Assembly: GCF_024749165.1 (NCBI RefSeq)
Contig: NZ_CP087190.1
Span: 2,267,501-2,331,500, forward strand
DNA: 64,000 nucleotides
Direction: 5' to 3'
From: Pseudomonas sp. B21-023
Lineage (GTDB): Bacteria; Pseudomonadota; Gammaproteobacteria; Pseudomonadales; Pseudomonadaceae
Shown: in pieces, positions 17,312 through 27,232 of the stretch
Layout: the number at the start of each line of letters is the position of its first letter
Numbering within the stretch: position 1 is the first letter of the stretch
The notes under the pieces: model-generated
Databases searched by the model: none
What the model saw: the letters and a program-made list of their open reading frames with translations, nothing else
Told to the model about the DNA's origin: nothing
Position numbers and translations under genes: made by a program

Positions 17312-18711
17312 GCCAGCCCCGCTGCTTCGTCCCAGCCGCCGCCCAGCGCGGTGAACAGGTTCACCTCGGCCAGCAACTGCGCCAGGCGATCACTGATCAG
17401 GCCTTGCTGGGCGCTGAACAGCGAGCGCTGCGCATCGAGGAACGTCAGGCTGCTGTCGATGCCGTTGCGGTAGCGATTCTCGGCCAGGTCGTGGTAGCGC
17501 TGACTGGCCTCGACCAGGTCGCGTTGGGCCTGCAGCTGCTGCTGGTAGGTGGTGCGCGCCGCCAGGCCGTCGGCCACCTCCTGAAAGGCGGTCTGGATCG
17601 ATTTCTCGTAGCGCGCCACCTGCATGTCCTTTTGCAGCTTGGCGTAATCGAGGCTCGCGCGCAGGCTGCCAGCGTTGAACAGCGGCAGGTTCACTTGCGG
17701 CTGGAACAGCCAGCTACCGGTGCCGGCATCGAACAGATCGGCCAACTCGCGGCTGCTGCTGCCGGCGTTGGCGGTCAGGCTGATGCTTGGGAAGAACGCC
17801 GCCCGTGCCGCGCCGATGTTGGCGTTGGCGGCCTGCAACTGGTATTCGGCCTGGCGAATATCCGGCCGGCGCTGCAGCAGGTCGGCGGGCAGGCCGGCCG
17901 GCACCCGGGCGATCTGCTCGTTGGCCAGGGGCAGGGGCGGCAGGTGTTCATCGACCTGCGCGCCGACCAGGCGCTGTAACTGGTTGAGGTCCTGGGCGGC
18001 CAGGCGGGTATAGCGCGCGACGGCGGCGCGGGTGCTGTCGACCCGGGTGGTGGCCTGGATCTGGTCGAGCGCCGACAGCGTGCCGGTGCGGCGCTGGCGC
18101 TGGGTCAGGCGTAGGCTTTTCTCGTCGGCCTGCAAGGTCTGGCGCGACAGGGCCAGCAGTTCCTGGTCGGCGCGCCAGGTCAGGTAGGCGCCGGCAACGC
18201 TGCTGATCAGGCTGAGCTCGGCGCCACGCCGTGCCTCGTCGGTAGCCAGGTAACTGAGCAGGGCCTGGTCGCTGAGGCTGCGCAGGCGGCCGAACAGGTC
18301 CAGCTCATAGGCGCTGATGCCGATGGTGGCCGATTGCTGTGTGCTGATCACGCCTTCGCCACCGGTACGCCGCCGTGGCAGGTACTGGCGTGTGCCTTGG
18401 GCATTGGCGGCGATCTTCGGCAGTAACTCGGCGCGCTGGATGCGGTATTGGGCGCGGTAGGCTTCGGCGTTGAGCACGGCCACGCGCAGGTCGCGGTTGT
18501 TGGCCAGCGCGGTGTCGAGCAGTTGGCGCAGCACCGGGTCGCGGAAGACCCCCTGCCAGTCGCGGGGCAGTGCCGTGGTGGGCGGCCCGCCCCGATAGGC
18601 GGGGCCGGTGGGGTATTGCTCGGCGCTGGGCGAGGGGGGGCGCTGGTAGTCGGGGGCCAGGCTGCAGCCGGTCAGCACGAGGGCAAGCAAGGGTAGTGTG
18701 ATTTGCCGCAT
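17281..18711 (-). CDS. NodT-type outer-membrane efflux lipoprotein
   Basis: A 476-residue OprM/NodT-like channel with a lipoprotein signal ([15 protein letters not shown], Cys about 16) and two outer-membrane-efflux repeats. The conserved [15 protein letters not shown] lies near residue 285, and the C-terminus has LFTALGGGW. No adaptor or RND gene is beside it. It follows the LuxR regulator by 16 bases in the same direction, and both are divergent from the two-module NRPS. Pseudomonas lipopeptide loci (viscosin, massetolide, xantholysin type) often have this luxR-nodT pair. A role in lipopeptide export is inferred from that. It could also serve the pump at 782-5091, which lacks a channel. Confidence 0.88.
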   Translation of the reverse strand: MRQITLPLLALVLTGCSLAPDYQRPPSPSAEQYPTGPAYRGGPPTTALPRDWQGVFRDPVLRQLLDTALANNRDLRVAVLNAEAYRAQYRIQRAELLPKIAANAQGTRQYLPRRRTGGEGVISTQQSATIGISAYELDLFGRLRSLSDQALLSYLATDEARRGAELSLISSVAGAYLTWRADQELLALSRQTLQADEKSLRLTQRQRRTGTLSALDQIQATTRVDSTRAAVARYTRLAAQDLNQLQRLVGAQVDEHLPPLPLANEQIARVPAGLPADLLQRRPDIRQAEYQLQAANANIGAARAAFFPSISLTANAGSSSRELADLFDAGTGSWLFQPQVNLPLFNAGSLRASLDYAKLQKDMQVARYEKSIQTAFQEVADGLAARTTYQQQLQAQRDLVEASQRYHDLAENRYRNGIDSSLTFLDAQRSLFSAQQGLISDRLAQLLAEVNLFTALGGGWDEAAGLAYQRSAVLPK

Positions 18712-18727
18712 GGCAGGGTCTCTGGGT

Positions 18728-19480
18728 TCAGGTGCCGGCCATCCAGCGGGCCAGGCCGTGGCGTCCGCTGACGCCGAGCTTGGCGGTGGCGCGTTTGAGG
18801 TAGGTCTCGATCGAGCTGCTCTTCACGTTCAGGCGCTGGGCCATCTGCGGCACGGTGCCACCGGTGAGCAGGCCGATGCACACCTCCTGCTCGCGGCTGG
18901 ACAGGCGGATTGCGTCTTGCTCCAGGCGCTCGGTGAACACCTGGCGCAGCGATCCGGCCTCATCGGGCAGTAGGCCGCCCGGGCGGCGACTGGCCGACTG
19001 CAGGAACAGCTGGGCGTGATGCTCGACCAACGGCAGCAGTGTGTCGGACAGGCGCTTGAGCAGCGACAGCTCGGCCAGCGAGAACATTCCCTCGCTGCGC
19101 AGCCGTTGGCAGCAGATGACCCAGCGCCGGTTGCCGCTGCGCGATACCAGGTTGCACTGGTGCACGGGGGCGTTTATCTGGATCAGCAGCGGGTCTTCCA
19201 TGCGCATGATGCTTTGCAGCAGGGGGTGGCGCAGAGGCTCCTGAACCGGTGTTTCTTCGGGGCGGCCGGCACTGCCCAGTGCCTTGACCTGGCGGATGCT
19301 GGCCTGGTCGCTGTCGAGGGTCCATTCGCTGAGGTCGAGGCGATGGAGCGGCACCTGGTCACCGATCAACTGGAACATCTGTTCGGCGAAGGTGCCATCG
19401 CCGGTGCTGGCAACCAGTGCCCCCAGTTGCAGGTACAGGTGCGGGTCGTGGCAGTGTTCGAGGCTGTCGATCAGCTTCAT
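18728..19480 (-). CDS. LuxR-family transcriptional regulator of the lipopeptide locus
   Basis: A 250-residue protein with a C-terminal LuxR helix-turn-helix (about 187-248). The motif reads [23 protein letters not shown], then [22 protein letters not shown]. The N-terminal 180 residues do not look like an acyl-homoserine-lactone domain (the usual W/Y/D set is not apparent), nor like a receiver. It is divergent from the NRPS with a 419-base spacer. Regulators of this class control cyclic lipopeptide synthesis in Pseudomonas. I infer it acts on the NRPS and on the downstream nodT gene. Confidence 0.87.
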   Translation of the reverse strand: MKLIDSLEHCHDPHLYLQLGALVASTGDGTFAEQMFQLIGDQVPLHRLDLSEWTLDSDQASIRQVKALGSAGRPEETPVQEPLRHPLLQSIMRMEDPLLIQINAPVHQCNLVSRSGNRRWVICCQRLRSEGMFSLAELSLLKRLSDTLLPLVEHHAQLFLQSASRRPGGLLPDEAGSLRQVFTERLEQDAIRLSSREQEVCIGLLTGGTVPQMAQRLNVKSSSIETYLKRATAKLGVSGRHGLARWMAGT

Positions 19481-19899
19481 GTGCTTGTCTTCCTTGATCC
19501 GGTAACGCGGCGGGGTCTCGCGGTCGAGTCCTCTCTGTGCTGGGGCTTGGCGCTATTGAATAGCAGGCTCCAAGCCTGCGTCTGTAGCGGAAAGCGGGGA
19601 CAGGAAATGCCAATTAATCCGACAAGAAAAGTCGGTGTTTTTCCCCTGATGTACCTTGCGGATCGCAGGATTGTCGGACAATTGGCGCCAGTAAGCGGCG
19701 AGATCGGCGGCGTTTGCCACGCTCGCTCACAGGGGTAGGCCGCTGCCGGCTGCCCGCTAGCGTCAATGTCCTACAAAAGATTCCGCAGGTTCAGGCTGAG
19801 CAAAAAGGCCCTGCCATTGTCCGGGTTTGGGGGGCCATACAGGGGCCGGGGTGGGTGCTTGAATCCGCGAACGACCCCGTTTCAAGGAAGATCCACGCC
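19481..19899. promoter_or_regulatory. Divergent luxR-NRPS intergenic region with dyads
   Basis: No gene was seen in this 419-base spacer. At 19617-19640 a small hairpin (CCGAC AAGAAAA GTCGG) is followed by TGTTTTT. At 19670-19682 lies a perfect odd palindrome ATTGTC-G-GACAAT, and the hairpin contains the related inverse string CCGACAAG. The same 12-base core recurs at 38435-38446. These may be operator sites for the LuxR protein. The NRPS start at 19900 has an AAGGAAG ribosome site. Confidence 0.4.
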
Positions 19900-22800
19900 A
19901 TGTCCGCCGCCGACACCTTTCCCCTGACCTGCGCCCAGCGCGACATCTGGCTCGACCAGATCAGCCATGGCGATTCGCCGCTCTACAATGTCGGCGGTTA
20001 TGTCGAGCTCGATGGCCGTGTGGACTGCGGGCTGTTGAGCCAGGCGCTTGACCATCTGGTCCGCGTGCACGACGGGTTGCGCACGGTGCTGGTGCGCCAT
20101 GCCGGTGGCGATGGCCTGGCGCGCCAGCGCTTCGCCCGCGACGTGCGGGTCGCGCTGGACGAGCATGACCTGCGCGACCACAGCGCACCGTTCGAGGCGG
20201 CGCAGGGGCTGATCAAGACGTTGCTGCAACAGCGCTTCGCCCTCGAGCGCGGGCCACTGGTGCGCATGGCGCTGCTCCACCTGAGCGAGTGCCGCAGCCT
20301 GTTGGTCCTGCAAGGTCACCACCTGATCTTCGATGGTTGGGGCCTGGAGCAGTTCGTCTACCAGTTGGGCCAGTACTATGGTTGGCTTGAGCAGGGCCTG
20401 GCGTTGCCGGACTCAGCGCCGTCCTACCAGGCCTTCATCGAGGACGACCTGGCGTATCAGGGCTCGGCACGCCAGCAGCGTGACCTCGCCTACTGGCTGG
20501 ACAAGTACCGGACGCTGCCCGATGCGTTGCTCAGGCCACGTGACCAGGGGCTGCCCGCCACCGCCACGCCGAGCAATGCGCTGGAGTGCAGCTTCGACAC
20601 CAGATTGCTGACGCGCATGCACCAGCTGGCCGCCGAGTTGCAGGGGTCGGCCCTGCATGTGTTGCTGGCGGCGCTGCATGTCTGCTGCGCCCGGGCCTGG
20701 CAGCGTGACGACTGGGTAATCGGCTTGCCAGTGCGCAACCGTGGCAATGCCCGGGCCAAGGCGACGCAAGGGATGTTCGCCCAGGTCAATGCGTTGCGCA
20801 TGGACTTCGGCAGGACCTTGAGTTTTGCCGATCTGGTGCGGCGCATTGGCGACACCCTGAAGCGCGACCTGCGCCACCAGCGCTTGCCGCTGAGCGAGCT
20901 CAACCGTGCGCTGGGCCTGTCCCGCGAGGCCCGTGGGCAGTTGTTCGAGATCACCGTGTCCTACGAGGAAGAGGGTCACGACTTGCGTTACGGCAGCCTC
21001 GGCGCACACAGCGTCAAAGTGTGCAACGACCACGAGCCCACCCCGTTGTCGATTTACCTGCGCAGCAATCCGCACAATGGCAAGGCCTGGTTGCACCTGG
21101 TGTACAACCAGGCCTGGCTGGCGTCCGAGGAGGTCGAAGTGTTCAGCGCGCGCTTGCTTCATGTACTGGCCCAAGGGCTCGAGCAACCGCAGGCGGGCAT
21201 CGACAGCTACGACCTGTTGCTTGCCGAGGAACACCAGCGCCTGCGTCGGTGGAACGCCACCGCCCAAGGCCCCGAGGGCCCAGCCTTGGTTCACCGCCGT
21301 ATCGAGGCCCAGGCCGCAACACGCGCCGAGGCGACGGCCGCCGTGCATCAGGGGCGCAGCCTGAGTTATGGAGAGTTGAACGACCGCGCCAACCAGCTGG
21401 CCGCGCAACTGCTGGCCATGGGCGTGCTGCCAGAGCAGCGGGTGGCGGTGCTCGCCCGGCGCGGCCTGGACACCCTGGTCGGCTTGCTCGCGGTGCTCAA
21501 GGCTGGCGCGGCCTATGTGCCGGTGGACCCGGCGCACCCGAGCGAGCGCCTGCAGTACCTGATCGATGACTGCGCGCCGAAGGTGGTGCTGACCCTCTCG
21601 GGCCTGCGTGACCGCCTGCCGGCCACGAGCGTGCCGGTGATCGAGCTGGACCGCTTGCCATCGGCCAGGGCAGGGCTGGCCAACCCCCAGGTAGCCCAGC
21701 TGTCCGGCGCCAACCTGGTCTACGTGATCTACACTTCCGGCTCCACCGGCCAACCCAAGGGCGTGATGGTCGAGCACCGCATGCTGGCCAATCTGGTCGA
21801 CTGGCACTGCGCCGCCTTTGACCTGCACGCGGGCAGCCATGCCTCCAGCCTGGCCGGCTTCGGCTTCGATGCGATGGCTTGGGAAGTCTGGCCAGCCCTG
21901 TGCGCCGGCGCGACGCTGCACCTGGCGCCGGTGGGCGAAGGGGGCGAGGATATCGATGTGCTGTTGCGCTGGTGGCGCGCCCAGCCGTTGCAGGTCAGCT
22001 TCCTGCCCACGCCAGTGGCCGAGCACGCCTTCGCCCAGGGCGAGCCACACCCGACCTTGCAGACCTTGCTGGTCGGCGGCGACCGCCTGCGGCGCCTGGC
22101 CCGGGAGCGGGGTTGCCGGATCATCAACAACTACGGCCCGACCGAGGCCACGGTGGTCGCCAGCGCTGGCGAGGTGCACCCCGGGCAGGTGCTGCATATC
22201 GGCGCGCCGGTGGCCAATGCGCGCCTGTACGTGCTGGATGCCCAGGGGCGACAACTGCCGGTGGGCGCCGTGGGCGAGTTGTACATTGGTGGCGCGGGGG
22301 TCGCCCGTGGTTACCTGAACCGCCCCGAGCTCACCGCCGAACGCTTCCTTGACGACCCTTTCGCCCAGCAGCTCGGCGCGCGGATGTACCGCACAGGGGA
22401 TCTGGTGCGCTGGTTGCCCGAGGGCACCCTGGAGTATCTGGGCCGCAGTGACGATCAGGTGAAGATCCGCGGTGTGCGGGTGGAGCTGGGCGAGATCGAG
22501 AGTGCGCTGGCGAACCACGCGGCCGTGCGTGAGGCCGTGGTACTGCTGCGTGACGGGCAGTTGGTGGCCTGGTATGTCGCCGGGCAGGTACTGACCCCGC
22601 TGGACCTGCATGAGCACCTGCGCGACCGCTTGCCCGCGGCATTGCTGCCTTCGGCCTATGTGGCGATGGCGGCCTGGCCGCTGACCGCCAATGGCAAGCT
22701 CGACCGTCGCGCCTTGCCGGCACCGGACAGCGAAGCCTCGGTGCGGCGTACCCACGAGCCGCCGCAGGGCGAGCTCGAGCAGCGCCTGGCCGCGCTATGG

Positions 22801-25800
22801 GCCGAGCTGCTGGAGGTAGAGCAGATCGGGCGGCATGATCACTTCTTCGAACTGGGTGGACATTCGCTGCTGGCGGTACGCCTGATCGAGCGCATGCGCC
22901 AGGCAGGGCTGCACGCCGATGCCCAGGTGCTGTTCGGCCAGCCGACCCTGGCCAGCCTCGCCGCGTCGCTCGGCAGCGCCCCCGCGCAAGCGGTACCGGC
23001 CAACCGCGTGGCGCCGGGTTGCCAGCGCGTCACCCCCGAGATGCTGGCCTTGACCCACCTCGACCAGGCCAGCATCGACCAGATCGTCGGTACGGTTCCG
23101 GGCGGCGCGGCCAATGTGCAGGAGATCTACCCCCTGGCGCCGTTGCAGGAAGGGCTGCTGTACCATCACCTCACCGACGAGCGCGATCCCTACCTGCAGC
23201 AGGCGCTCTTCGCCTTCGACAGCAGGGCGGCGCTGGAGGCGTTCAACCAGGCCCTGGCCCGGGTCATCGAGCGCCACGACATCCTGCGCACCAGCCTGGC
23301 CTGGGAAGGCCTGGCACAGCCCCAGCAGGTGGTGTGGCGCCAGGCTTGGCTGCCATTGAGCGTGCTCGGGCCCGGCCCGGGCGATGCGGCCGCGCGGCTA
23401 CGCGAACAGGGGCTGCGGCTTGACCTGCGCCAGGCACCGATGATGGCCCTGGCCTGTGTCGAGGACAGCGTGCAGGCACGATGGCTGGGCCTGCTGCATT
23501 TCCACCATCTGGTCAACGACGCGGTCTCGGTGCAGGTGCTGCTCGCCGAGCTGGCGACGCTGATGGCAGGCGAAGGCCATGATCTGCCTGCTCCGGTGGC
23601 TTACCGCAACTATGTTGCGCTGAGCCGCGATGAGCGCCGGCAGGCCAGCCATGAACGGTACCTGCGCGAGGCCCTGGCCGGGGTGCTGGCGCCGCCCCGG
23701 CTGGCCGGCATGGCTGAAGGGCCGCAAGGGGGGGCGCAGGTCGAGACCTGCGCCATCACCGTGCCCGAGGCCCTGGCCGCCACCCTGCGCCAGCGCGCGC
23801 GCCAGCACGATGTCGGCCTTGGCAGCCTGATGCACCTGGCCTGGGCGCAGGTACTAGGGGCGCTGGGCGGCCGTGACGAGGTGGTCTTCGGCACCGTGCT
23901 GCTGGGCCGGGTGATGGCCGGCGAGGGCGCCGACCGGGCGCTGGGCATGTTCATCAACAGCCTGCCGTTGCGCGTGTCGCTGGCCGGGCGCAGCGTGGCC
24001 CAGGCCCTGGCCGGTACCCATAGCCAACTGGCGGCGCTGCTCGGGCACGAGGACGCGCCATTGGTCCTGGCCCAGCGTTGCAGCGGCCTGCCAGCCGGCG
24101 TGGCACTGTTCGACAGCCTGCTCAACTATCGGCATGGCGCGGCGCAGACTGTGTCGTTGCCGGGCGTGTCGCTGCTCGAGGCCAGCGAGGTGCACAGCCA
24201 TGCCCTGGTGCTGACCGTGGACGAGGAGGGCGACACCTTGCGCCTGAGTGTGCGTGCGCCCCGTGAGCTGGGCGCCGAGCGCGTGCTCGGGCATGTGTCG
24301 TGCGCGCTGCGGGGCTTGGCCGAGGCGCTGGCCGGCCAAGCCCCGGTGGCGCTCGAATCGCTGTCGACCTTGCCGGAGGATGAACGCCGCTACCTGCTGG
24401 AGACCGTCAACGCCACCGAGGTGGCGCTGGACCCTGGATACCCGCATCTGCCAGCCATGTTCGCCGCCCAGGTGAGGCGCGCGCCGGATGCCGTGGCGCT
24501 GCAGACCGAGCAGACGCAATTGACCTACCGCGAGCTCGATGCCCAGGCCAATCGCCTGGCGCACCACTTGATAGGCCTCGGCGTGCGGCCCGACACGCGG
24601 GTCGCCGTATGCCTCGAGCGTGGCGTGGCGCTGATCGTCGGCCTGCTGGGCGTGCTCAAGGCCGGCGGTGCCTATGTGCCGCTGGATCCTGACTACCCCG
24701 ACGAGCGCCTGCACTACCTGCTCGCCGACAGCGCACCGCTGGCGCTGCTGGTGCAGGGCGCCACCCGCGGCCTGTTCGATGGCCAGCAAGCACCGTTGGT
24801 GGACCTGGACCAGGGCGCCTGGCAGGCGCACAGCGACCAGGAGCCCGCGCTGGCGGAGCTTGGCGGCGGGCACCTGGCCTATGTCATGTATACCTCAGGC
24901 ACCACCGGCACGCCGAAGGGCGTGATGGTCGAGCACCGCGGGCTGTGCAACCTGATGCGCTGGGGCAGCGACCTGTGCCCGCCGCAGGCCGATGACGCGT
25001 TGCTGCAACGGGCGCCGTTCAGCTTCGATGGCTCGGTATGGGAGCTGTTCTGGCCATTGTGCGCGGGGCTGCGCCTGGTACTGGCGCGCCCTGACGGGCA
25101 CCGTGACCCGGCCTACCTGGTGCAACTGATCCAGGCCCGCCAGGTGACCACCGTAAAGTTCGTGCCGGCCTTGTTGCATGCCTTCCTCGACACCCCGGGC
25201 GTAGAGCGCTGCACCAGCCTGCGCGATCTGTTCTGCGGGGGCGGCGAACTGACCCTGGCACTGGCGCAGCGCGTGCGCGAGCGACTGCCCCGGGTGCGCC
25301 TGCACAATGTCTATGGCCCCACCGAGGCCACCGTCGACAGCACCGCCTGGACCTTGGAACCGCAGCAGCCACTGCCCGTCGTCGCCCCACCGATCGGGCG
25401 GCCAATCGGCAACACCCGCCTGTATGTGCTCGACGCCCATGACCGCCCGGTGCCCATGGGGTGCGCCGGCGAGCTGCACATCGGCGGTATCGGCGTGGCC
25501 CGTGGTTACCTGGGCTTGCCGGCACTGCAGGCCGAGCGCTTCATCGCCAGCCCGTTCGTGGCCGGTGACCGGCTGTATCGCACCGGCGACCTGGTGCGTT
25601 ACCGCGCCGATGGCGAACTGGAGTTCCTTGGGCGCAACGATTTCCAGGTCAAGCTCAATGGCCTGCGTATCGAGCCAGGCGAGATCGAGGCTCTGCTGGC
25701 GAGCCACCCGGCCCTTGGCCAGGCCGTGGTGCTGGTGCGCGAGGATCGCCTGGTGGCCTATGCCAGTTGCCGCGATAACCACGACGCGCCAACACCTGAG

Positions 25801-26241
25801 GCGTTGCGTGGCTACCTGCTGGCGCGCCTGCCGGCCTACATGGTGCCGTCGGCCTACGTGCTGCTGGCCGAGCTGCCGCTGAGCGCCAATGGCAAGGTCG
25901 ATCGCAACGCCTTGCCGGTGCCAGGCGCTGCGGCGGTGATCAGCCGGGCCTACCAGGCACCGCGTGATGAGCTGGAGCAGGCCTTGGCGCAGATCTGGAC
26001 CGAAGTGCTGAAGATCGAGCAGGTCGGTCGCGACGACAACTTCTTCGAGCTGGGCGGGCATTCACTGCTGGCGGTCAGCCTGGTGGCACGCATGCGCCAG
26101 GCCGGCTTGCACGCCGATGCGCGGTTGCTGTTCAGCCAGCCGACCTTGGCGGGCCTCGCGGCCAATACCCGCCGCGAGCAGGTACAGGTGGAGATCGCTC
26201 AGACCACCATCCCGGCGCTCAAGGGCAGGCGGCGGATCTGA
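19900..26241 (+). CDS. Two-module non-ribosomal peptide synthetase (C-A-T-C-A-T), lipopeptide initiation
   Basis: A 2113-residue synthetase. C1 (about 8-440) has HHLIFDGW near residue 140 and, being first, is probably a fatty-acyl starter domain. A1 (about 455-960) has YTSGSTGQPKG and NNYGPTEATV. My hand-read specificity code DAWFLGNVVK is a known leucine code. T1 has FFELGGHSLLAV near 987. C2 (about 1040-1470) has HHLVNDA instead of HHxxxDG. A2 (about 1500-2010) reads DGWKFGVVDK, closest to Glu/Gln codes. T2 is near 2053, and the protein ends 50 residues later with no thioesterase. Leu-Glu initiation by a separate two-module protein matches EtlA, XtlA, MassA and ViscA. Start ATG 19900 has an AAGGAAG site. 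Later modules are not in this window. Confidence 0.9.
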   Translation: MSAADTFPLTCAQRDIWLDQISHGDSPLYNVGGYVELDGRVDCGLLSQALDHLVRVHDGLRTVLVRHAGGDGLARQRFARDVRVALDEHDLRDHSAPFEAAQGLIKTLLQQRFALERGPLVRMALLHLSECRSLLVLQGHHLIFDGWGLEQFVYQLGQYYGWLEQGLALPDSAPSYQAFIEDDLAYQGSARQQRDLAYWLDKYRTLPDALLRPRDQGLPATATPSNALECSFDTRLLTRMHQLAAELQGSALHVLLAALHVCCARAWQRDDWVIGLPVRNRGNARAKATQGMFAQVNALRMDFGRTLSFADLVRRIGDTLKRDLRHQRLPLSELNRALGLSREARGQLFEITVSYEEEGHDLRYGSLGAHSVKVCNDHEPTPLSIYLRSNPHNGKAWLHLVYNQAWLASEEVEVFSARLLHVLAQGLEQPQAGIDSYDLLLAEEHQRLRRWNATAQGPEGPALVHRRIEAQAATRAEATAAVHQGRSLSYGELNDRANQLAAQLLAMGVLPEQRVAVLARRGLDTLVGLLAVLKAGAAYVPVDPAHPSERLQYLIDDCAPKVVLTLSGLRDRLPATSVPVIELDRLPSARAGLANPQVAQLSGANLVYVIYTSGSTGQPKGVMVEHRMLANLVDWHCAAFDLHAGSHASSLAGFGFDAMAWEVWPALCAGATLHLAPVGEGGEDIDVLLRWWRAQPLQVSFLPTPVAEHAFAQGEPHPTLQTLLVGGDRLRRLARERGCRIINNYGPTEATVVASAGEVHPGQVLHIGAPVANARLYVLDAQGRQLPVGAVGELYIGGAGVARGYLNRPELTAERFLDDPFAQQLGARMYRTGDLVRWLPEGTLEYLGRSDDQVKIRGVRVELGEIESALANHAAVREAVVLLRDGQLVAWYVAGQVLTPLDLHEHLRDRLPAALLPSAYVAMAAWPLTANGKLDRRALPAPDSEASVRRTHEPPQGELEQRLAALWAELLEVEQIGRHDHFFELGGHSLLAVRLIERMRQAGLHADAQVLFGQPTLASLAASLGSAPAQAVPANRVAPGCQRVTPEMLALTHLDQASIDQIVGTVPGGAANVQEIYPLAPLQEGLLYHHLTDERDPYLQQALFAFDSRAALEAFNQALARVIERHDILRTSLAWEGLAQPQQVVWRQAWLPLSVLGPGPGDAAARLREQGLRLDLRQAPMMALACVEDSVQARWLGLLHFHHLVNDAVSVQVLLAELATLMAGEGHDLPAPVAYRNYVALSRDERRQASHERYLREALAGVLAPPRLAGMAEGPQGGAQVETCAITVPEALAATLRQRARQHDVGLGSLMHLAWAQVLGALGGRDEVVFGTVLLGRVMAGEGADRALGMFINSLPLRVSLAGRSVAQALAGTHSQLAALLGHEDAPLVLAQRCSGLPAGVALFDSLLNYRHGAAQTVSLPGVSLLEASEVHSHALVLTVDEEGDTLRLSVRAPRELGAERVLGHVSCALRGLAEALAGQAPVALESLSTLPEDERRYLLETVNATEVALDPGYPHLPAMFAAQVRRAPDAVALQTEQTQLTYRELDAQANRLAHHLIGLGVRPDTRVAVCLERGVALIVGLLGVLKAGGAYVPLDPDYPDERLHYLLADSAPLALLVQGATRGLFDGQQAPLVDLDQGAWQAHSDQEPALAELGGGHLAYVMYTSGTTGTPKGVMVEHRGLCNLMRWGSDLCPPQADDALLQRAPFSFDGSVWELFWPLCAGLRLVLARPDGHRDPAYLVQLIQARQVTTVKFVPALLHAFLDTPGVERCTSLRDLFCGGGELTLALAQRVRERLPRVRLHNVYGPTEATVDSTAWTLEPQQPLPVVAPPIGRPIGNTRLYVLDAHDRPVPMGCAGELHIGGIGVARGYLGLPALQAERFIASPFVAGDRLYRTGDLVRYRADGELEFLGRNDFQVKLNGLRIEPGEIEALLASHPALGQAVVLVREDRLVAYASCRDNHDAPTPEALRGYLLARLPAYMVPSAYVLLAELPLSANGKVDRNALPVPGAAAVISRAYQAPRDELEQALAQIWTEVLKIEQVGRDDNFFELGGHSLLAVSLVARMRQAGLHADARLLFSQPTLAGLAANTRREQVQVEIAQTTIPALKGRRRI

Positions 26242-26275
26242 TGGAGCGGCGTGACGAGCACTGCCTGGGGGCGGG

Positions 26276-26920
26276 CTACCGCGGCGAGATGCGATAGACG
26301 CAGCGCCGGTCCCCCGAGATCAGGTGCTCGCAGCGCTCCACCAGCCCTTGCTCACCGATTGCCGCCTGGAACACCTGCAGCTCGCTGCGGCAGAACCCTT
26401 GGCAACGGGTGGCGGCAATGCAGATCGGGCAGTGGTTCTCGACGATCAGCCAGTTGTCGCCGTCGGCCTGGATCTCGGCCATGTAGCCTGCGCGTTCACG
26501 CAATTGCACAAGGATGCGCACCTTGTCTTCCAGGCTTTCGGCTCCTGCGCAAGCTTGCTGATACTCGCGGCTGTTGCTGTCTTCCATGCGGCTGATCAGG
26601 CGGTCGACGCCATCGCTGCCGAACACCTGCTCGACACTCTCGATCAGTTGCAGGGTTAGCACGCTGTGGGAATCGGGGAAGCGGCGCTGGGCGGTGGCGG
26701 TCAACGCCCATTTCTGCGAGGGCCGCCCGGCGCCCTGGGCCGGCACGCTGATGCCGCTGATCAGCTCGGCCGCCTGCAGTTTCTGCACCTGCTGGCGGGC
26801 GGCTTCGAAGGTGATGGCGAGCAATTGGGCAAGATCGGCGGTCTTGAGCGGCCCGCGGGTCTTGAGCAGGAACAGGATGCGGTCGGCGGTGCAGTTCGAA
26901 TCTACGGTGGTCGAGGTCAT
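26276..26920 (-). CDS. COG2345/SufR-like winged-helix regulator with Cys cluster
   Basis: A 214-residue regulator. The N-terminal winged helix (about 10-75) reads RILFLLKTRGPLKTADLAQ and ARQQVQKLQAAELI. The C-terminal half holds a metal or Fe-S-type cluster: ENHCPICIAATRCQGFC with four Cys, and two further Cys near the end (RCEHLI, RRCVYRI). This pattern is shared with SufR and relatives in COG2345, some of which bind an iron-sulfur cluster. The start is placed at 26920. An upstream in-frame ATG adds 46 residues without homology. It is divergent from the azapteridine operon across 312 bases and is its likely regulator, possibly redox-responsive. Confidence 0.82.
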   Translation of the reverse strand: MTSTTVDSNCTADRILFLLKTRGPLKTADLAQLLAITFEAARQQVQKLQAAELISGISVPAQGAGRPSQKWALTATAQRRFPDSHSVLTLQLIESVEQVFGSDGVDRLISRMEDSNSREYQQACAGAESLEDKVRILVQLRERAGYMAEIQADGDNWLIVENHCPICIAATRCQGFCRSELQVFQAAIGEQGLVERCEHLISGDRRCVYRISPR

Positions 26921-27038
26921 GGAGCGCTGGAAACCGGGCGTGAATGAGCGGATCGGGCACTCTCCTGGGCCATCCTTTGCGCAGGCAAGTGGGCGAAGGA
27001 TAGCCCGGATTCGCGGTGATTTGTGCAAGGGGGAACGA

Positions 27039-27067
27039 TTATCGATGAGAAAATTCATATGCGATAA
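27039..27067. promoter_or_regulatory. Imperfect palindrome in the AT-rich divergent promoter
   Basis: Within the 312-base regulator/operon spacer (26921-27232), a strongly AT-rich segment (about 27036-27100) stands out from the GC-rich surroundings. It contains TTATCG (27039) and CGATAA (ending 27067), with ATGA and TCAT inside. This gives a 29-base imperfect palindrome, a candidate operator for the cysteine-rich regulator. Promoter hexamers could not be fixed with confidence. Confidence 0.4.
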
Positions 27068-27232
27068 AAATATAAAAGGTATTAGTTGTATTTATTAGAT
27101 CCGCGTCTAGGCTGATCTGCGGAGCCTGTGCTTGCCGGTCCCAGGGAGGGGTGCGTGCAAGTGCGTCAACACCTTGCTGGCAAATGCCGGGCATGGGCCC
27201 ATCAAACAACAACTCGACAGGGATGTGAGTGC

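Noticed and set aside
20413..22755. A 780-codon minus-strand frame within the NRPS
   Set aside because: Antisense of intact condensation and adenylation domains. Composition is Gln/His/Ala-rich and has no family features.
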